In this document: positions 8,081-11,031 of the stretch, in pieces
Position numbering within the stretch: the first letter of the stretch is position 1
Layout: every line of letters begins with the position of its first letter
Assembly: GCA_031283145.1 (NCBI GenBank)
Contig: JAITCJ010000182.1
Location: 1-11,031 of the forward strand
Length of the DNA stretch: 11,031 nt
Origin: Holophagales bacterium
GTDB lineage: Bacteria > Acidobacteriota > Holophagae > Holophagales > Holophagaceae
Reading direction: 5' to 3'
Notes under the pieces: generated by a model
Seen by the model: the letters and a program-made list of their open reading frames with translations, nothing else
Databases searched by the model: none
Told to the model about the DNA's origin: nothing
Translations under genes and position numbers: made by a program

Positions 8081-8866
8081 ATGTGGAATGTATTGCCGGA
8101 TATTTTTGGCGGGATGCTTGCCGGCTCCGCCGGAGGCGTTTTATCAGGGCTTTTCGGCGTTGGAGGCGGGTTTGTAATGATTCCGCTTCTATCATTATTG
8201 TTGGGTTTGGATCAGCATCGCGCTCAAGGGACGACGCTGGCAATTATGATGATGCCGGTTGGTCTGCCGGGGATACTTCAGTACAGGAAACGAGGAATCA
8301 AGTGGAATCTCAAAATTGTCGGACTAATAGTGTCCGGTTTTATGTGTGGTGTTTCCCTCGGGTCATTTATCGCCAACCAAATTCCACAGTTGCCGTTGCG
8401 TATCAGTTTTACGGCATTTTTGATGTTTATGGCGGCATACGGCTGGTTTCGGCATGAAGCCTCAGGCGCCGAGTCGCTTGAACCACGCTCAGAGTCAGCA
8501 GTTCTGCCGGGGCTTGTTATCGGCGCGATTGGCGGGATTACATCCGGCCTGACCGGCCTGGGGGGAGCCGTAGTTATTATTCCCTTGTTAATCTATTGGT
8601 TTCGGATGACCCAGCACCAGGCTCAAATGACAAGTTTATTGGTACTCCTGCCCCCTATTGGTCTGCCTGGCGTATTGATTTACGCAAAAGCTCAGGGCGG
8701 ACTGCCCTGGCTTGTCATTTTAGGAGCTGTGGTTGGCTTTGACGCAGGGTCTTATTTAGGCGCAAAGATAGCCACAAGGATGTCCGGAGCCAGATTGAAG
8801 CGGTTTTATTCCTTGGTGCTTCTGGTTATGGCCGGGACGATGATCTTGAAGATTGCGCTGAGATGA
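8081..8866 (+). CDS. TauE/SafE-family membrane permease (putative sulfite/organosulfonate exporter)
   Basis: This is a 261-residue, strongly hydrophobic integral membrane protein with about 7-8 predicted helices. Its two halves are repeats of each other: GLFGVGGGFVMIPLL at 23-37 and GLTGLGGAVVIIPLL at 156-170, each followed by a matching segment (QHRAQGTTL...MPVGLPGILQY and QHQAQMTSL...PPIGLPGVLIY). This GxxGxGGxxxxxPLL pair is the hallmark of the TauE/SafE (DUF81) family, whose known members export sulfite, sulfoacetate or related anions; the substrate here cannot be read from sequence. The ATG at 8081 is preferred because GAGG lies 6 nt upstream; a TTG at 8069 in the same frame has no such site. 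It is transcribed divergently from the phosphoesterase-like gene; no terminator is seen after it. Confidence 0.9.
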   Translation: MWNVLPDIFGGMLAGSAGGVLSGLFGVGGGFVMIPLLSLLLGLDQHRAQGTTLAIMMMPVGLPGILQYRKRGIKWNLKIVGLIVSGFMCGVSLGSFIANQIPQLPLRISFTAFLMFMAAYGWFRHEASGAESLEPRSESAVLPGLVIGAIGGITSGLTGLGGAVVIIPLLIYWFRMTQHQAQMTSLLVLLPPIGLPGVLIYAKAQGGLPWLVILGAVVGFDAGSYLGAKIATRMSGARLKRFYSLVLLVMAGTMILKIALR

Positions 8867-8951
8867 AGATTAATATCTGAAAAAAACAAAAAAAACTCTA
8901 GTGATTTCAAATAATACCGATAAAATGATTGTGCATCTGTGGGGGTATATT

Positions 8952-10229
8952 ATGCCGCTGACAGGAAGTTATTCTATACCTGTAAACATTAGTACAATGG
9001 CAGTAATCCTTGCCGGCGGACGCGGGACGCGGCTCATGGATCTGACATCGGATTTGGCCAAGCCCGGCTTGGATTTCGGCGGGAAATACAAAATCATTGA
9101 CTTCACCCTCTCCAATTGCGTAAATTCCGGTTTTCGCCGTGTTGCCGTCATTACTCAATACAACAGCCATTCCCTATTACAGCATTTGCAGTACGGCTGG
9201 ACTTTTCTGCCCGGAAAAATGGGCGAGTTTGTCCATGTCTATCCGGCCCAGCAAAACGAGAGCAGAGACGCCTGGTACACAGGAACCGCGGACGCGGTTT
9301 ATCAGAACCTGGATAATATTCAGTCCGTACAGCCAAAAGTAGTATTGGTATTGGCGGGGGATCATATTTACAAGATGGACTATCGCCTGTTTCTGCGGGA
9401 TCACCTGGAATCCAAAGCGGATTTGACAATAGCCTGCTTACATGTCCACAAAAGTCTGGCTCACCAGTTCGGGGTTGCCCAGGTTGACGCCGAAGGGCGG
9501 ATAATCGCTTTTGTAGAAAAACCATCCGATCCGCCCGCAATTCCCGACAAACCGGACACCTGCCTGGTGAGCATGGGCATCTATATTTTTGATTCAGATT
9601 TTTTGTACAACCAGTTGCTTGCGGATGCCGCCGATCCTGACTCAAGCCATGATTTCGGCAAGGATATTATCCCCAAAGCCATCGCGGCGGATTACCGTGT
9701 ATTTGCGCATAGTTTTGACAAGAGCAGCGTTCAGGAAGCCTCCAAGCCCGAACCATATTGGAGAGACGTAGGCACAGTTGACGCTTACTGGGAAGCCAAT
9801 TTAGATTTAACTTACGTTGAGCCTGCCCTGAATCTTTATGATGAATCATGGCCTATATTCACACACCAGGAGCAACTCCCCGCGGCGAAGTTTGTGCATA
9901 GTGATCCCGGACGTCAGGGCGTGGCCATAGCCAGCCTTGTGTCAGCCGGATGTATCATATCCGGGGCTTATATCCGGCAGAGTCTCGTATCGAATCGCGT
10001 TGTAATTCACAGCCACGCTTTTTTAGAAGAATGCGTTGTCCTTCCGGAAGCCGATGTCGGGAGAAACGTATTTCTCAGAAAATGTGTCATCGCCCGCGGC
10101 TGCCGCATACCCGAGGGTCTTATAGTAGGTCAGGAACCTGAAAAAGACGCCAGGCGTTTTTTCCGGACACCGGACGGCGTGACATTAATTTCGCAAAGAA
10201 TGCTGGATCGTTTATCGGAGATTGGATGA
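8952..10229 (+). CDS. glgC: Glucose-1-phosphate adenylyltransferase (ADP-glucose pyrophosphorylase)
   Basis: This enzyme makes ADP-glucose and PPi from ATP and glucose-1-phosphate, the committed step of bacterial glycogen synthesis in the cytoplasm. The 425-residue protein has the nucleotidyltransferase signature AVILAGGRGTRL (about 17-28), KPGLDFGGKYKIIDF, the GDHIYKMDY block with the metal-binding Asp, FVEKP (glucose-1-phosphate pocket), SMGIYIF and PYWRDVGTVDAYW. A C-terminal left-handed beta-helix region with SAGCIISGAYIRQSLVS and VVLPEADVGRN follows. Length is usual. The ATG at 8952 follows GGGGG by 6 nt. Earlier in-frame starts (GTG 8901, ATG 8925) lack a ribosome site, and ATG 8997 would begin right at the nucleotide motif. 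Its stop overlaps the glgA start, indicating one operon. Confidence 0.96.
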   Translation: MPLTGSYSIPVNISTMAVILAGGRGTRLMDLTSDLAKPGLDFGGKYKIIDFTLSNCVNSGFRRVAVITQYNSHSLLQHLQYGWTFLPGKMGEFVHVYPAQQNESRDAWYTGTADAVYQNLDNIQSVQPKVVLVLAGDHIYKMDYRLFLRDHLESKADLTIACLHVHKSLAHQFGVAQVDAEGRIIAFVEKPSDPPAIPDKPDTCLVSMGIYIFDSDFLYNQLLADAADPDSSHDFGKDIIPKAIAADYRVFAHSFDKSSVQEASKPEPYWRDVGTVDAYWEANLDLTYVEPALNLYDESWPIFTHQEQLPAAKFVHSDPGRQGVAIASLVSAGCIISGAYIRQSLVSNRVVIHSHAFLEECVVLPEADVGRNVFLRKCVIARGCRIPEGLIVGQEPEKDARRFFRTPDGVTLISQRMLDRLSEIG

Positions 10230-11031
10230 TAGTTCTTCATGCCGCTGCGGAATTGTTTCCGCACGTCAAAGTAGGCGGGCTTGCGGATGTCATGGGTGCG
10301 CTGCCATTGGCCTTATCCAAAGAAGGTATTTACGTCCGCCTGCTGATGCCAGCCTATCCCGCATTGATGGAAGTCGCGCAGATTTACGGTACAGCGGCGA
10401 CCTTTTCGGACATCATGGGGAGCGGCCCCGCAAGGTTGTTACTGGCGGATGTACCCGGAAGCGTACCAATTTACCTGTTCGACGCGCCGGGTTTTTTTGC
10501 GCGGGAAGGCGGCCCTTATGATGAACGCGGCGACAGCCACAGACGCTTTGCCGCCCTCTCCTGGGTAGTGGCTCAACTGGCGTTAAACGGTGACGCCGAA
10601 GGATTTAGGCCCGACATAGTTCACATCCACGACTGGCAGTTATCTCTCACCCCGGTTTTTATGAAATTGTCAGGAAGTGAAAATCCGCCTAAAACAGTGT
10701 TGACCATACACAATTTATCCTATCAAGGTGTTTACACGCGAAACGTAATGGATGAAATCTGGCTGCCCCGCGAAGCCTTTCATATACACGGCGCTGAGTA
10801 TTTCGGCCAAATCAACTTTCTGAAAGCGGGCGTGGCCTATTCCGACAAAATTACAACGGTCAGCCCGACCTATGCCAAAGAAATTCTGACCAAAGAAGGC
10901 GGATGCAACCTGGAAGGCATTTTACAGCGCCGTTCTGACGACATAGTTGGAATTCTCAACGGCGTTGACGAGTTGATTTGGAACCCGGCCAAAGACCCGC
11001 ACCTGCGCACATCGTTTAACTTAAAGAACCT
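10226..11031 (+). CDS. glgA: Glycogen synthase, ADP-glucose type, N-terminal part (runs off right edge)
   Basis: This GT5 glycosyltransferase adds glucose from ADP-glucose to growing alpha-1,4-glucan. The visible 268 codons start MIVLHAAAELFPHVKVGGLA. They include the ADP-glucose-binding KVGGLADV at 15-22, the HIHDWQ block at 133-138, TIHNLSYQG, the 'KAGVAYSDKITTVSPTYAKE' segment, and GILNGVDELIWNPAKDPHL close to the edge, all in the order expected for GlgA. Bacterial GlgA is about 480 aa, so roughly the C-terminal 45% is missing beyond the window. The ATG overlaps the glgC stop (ATGA), with GGAG 5 nt upstream inside glgC, so the two are translationally coupled. No frameshift is seen in the visible portion. 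Confidence 0.96.
   Translation, partial: MIVLHAAAELFPHVKVGGLADVMGALPLALSKEGIYVRLLMPAYPALMEVAQIYGTAATFSDIMGSGPARLLLADVPGSVPIYLFDAPGFFAREGGPYDERGDSHRRFAALSWVVAQLALNGDAEGFRPDIVHIHDWQLSLTPVFMKLSGSENPPKTVLTIHNLSYQGVYTRNVMDEIWLPREAFHIHGAEYFGQINFLKAGVAYSDKITTVSPTYAKEILTKEGGCNLEGILQRRSDDIVGILNGVDELIWNPAKDPHLRTSFNLKN

Noticed and set aside
8867..8951. Promoter for glgCA in the A-rich gap
   Set aside because: TAAAAT and TATATT could serve as -10 boxes, but no -35 with acceptable spacing was found, so no promoter is assigned.
9151..9645. Minus-strand frame of 164 codons inside glgC
   Set aside because: It is fully antisense to conserved glgC motifs, with Arg/Pro-rich composition typical of shadow frames.
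10222..10521. Plus-strand frame starting at 10222 after glgC
   Set aside because: It is the wrong frame of the glgA start region. The frame from the ATG at 10226 stays open to the edge and carries GlgA motifs.

Overview
This looks like a bacterial chromosome segment of moderate GC. The F1Fo ATP synthase genes lie in one contiguous run in the order b'-b-delta-alpha-gamma-beta-epsilon, without subunits a and c. From general knowledge this layout is common in Desulfobacterota (former Deltaproteobacteria), whereas Alphaproteobacteria usually split b/b' from the F1 genes. I infer a Desulfobacterota-like host with low to moderate confidence; nothing here fixes the species.

Region 1 (1-6128, minus strand): reading leftwards, atpF' (b'), atpF (b), atpH, atpA, atpG, atpD and atpC, tightly packed with abutting or overlapping stop and start codons. 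The first codons of a further same-strand gene, probably an APC-family amino acid permease, follow and run off the left edge. Oddities are an epsilon subunit that ends after the beta-sandwich domain, an inserted loop in alpha just before Walker B, and a b subunit with a signal peptide and a His-rich stretch before its membrane anchor.

Region 2 (6129-7265): a non-coding stretch with a plus-strand tRNA-Val(UAC)-tRNA-Asp(GUC) pair, its promoter and a strong, apparently bidirectional terminator. On both sides of the tRNAs lie copies of a terminal motif (consensus about TATAGCAATTTAACTTT). It delimits two abutting MITE-like elements (about 201 and 348 bp, the second containing a 30-bp tandem repeat) and two 35-bp palindromes in the atp leader. 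This repeat family is the most novel-looking feature of the window.

Region 3 (7266-8866): divergent genes 35 bp apart. One is a metallophosphoesterase-like protein that has lost most metal ligands (minus). The other is a TauE/SafE-family membrane permease with a clear internal duplication (plus).

Region 4 (8952-11031): glgC and glgA overlap by 4 bp (ATGA) on the plus strand. Together they make ADP-glucose and polymerise it into glycogen. glgA is cut by the right edge of the window.
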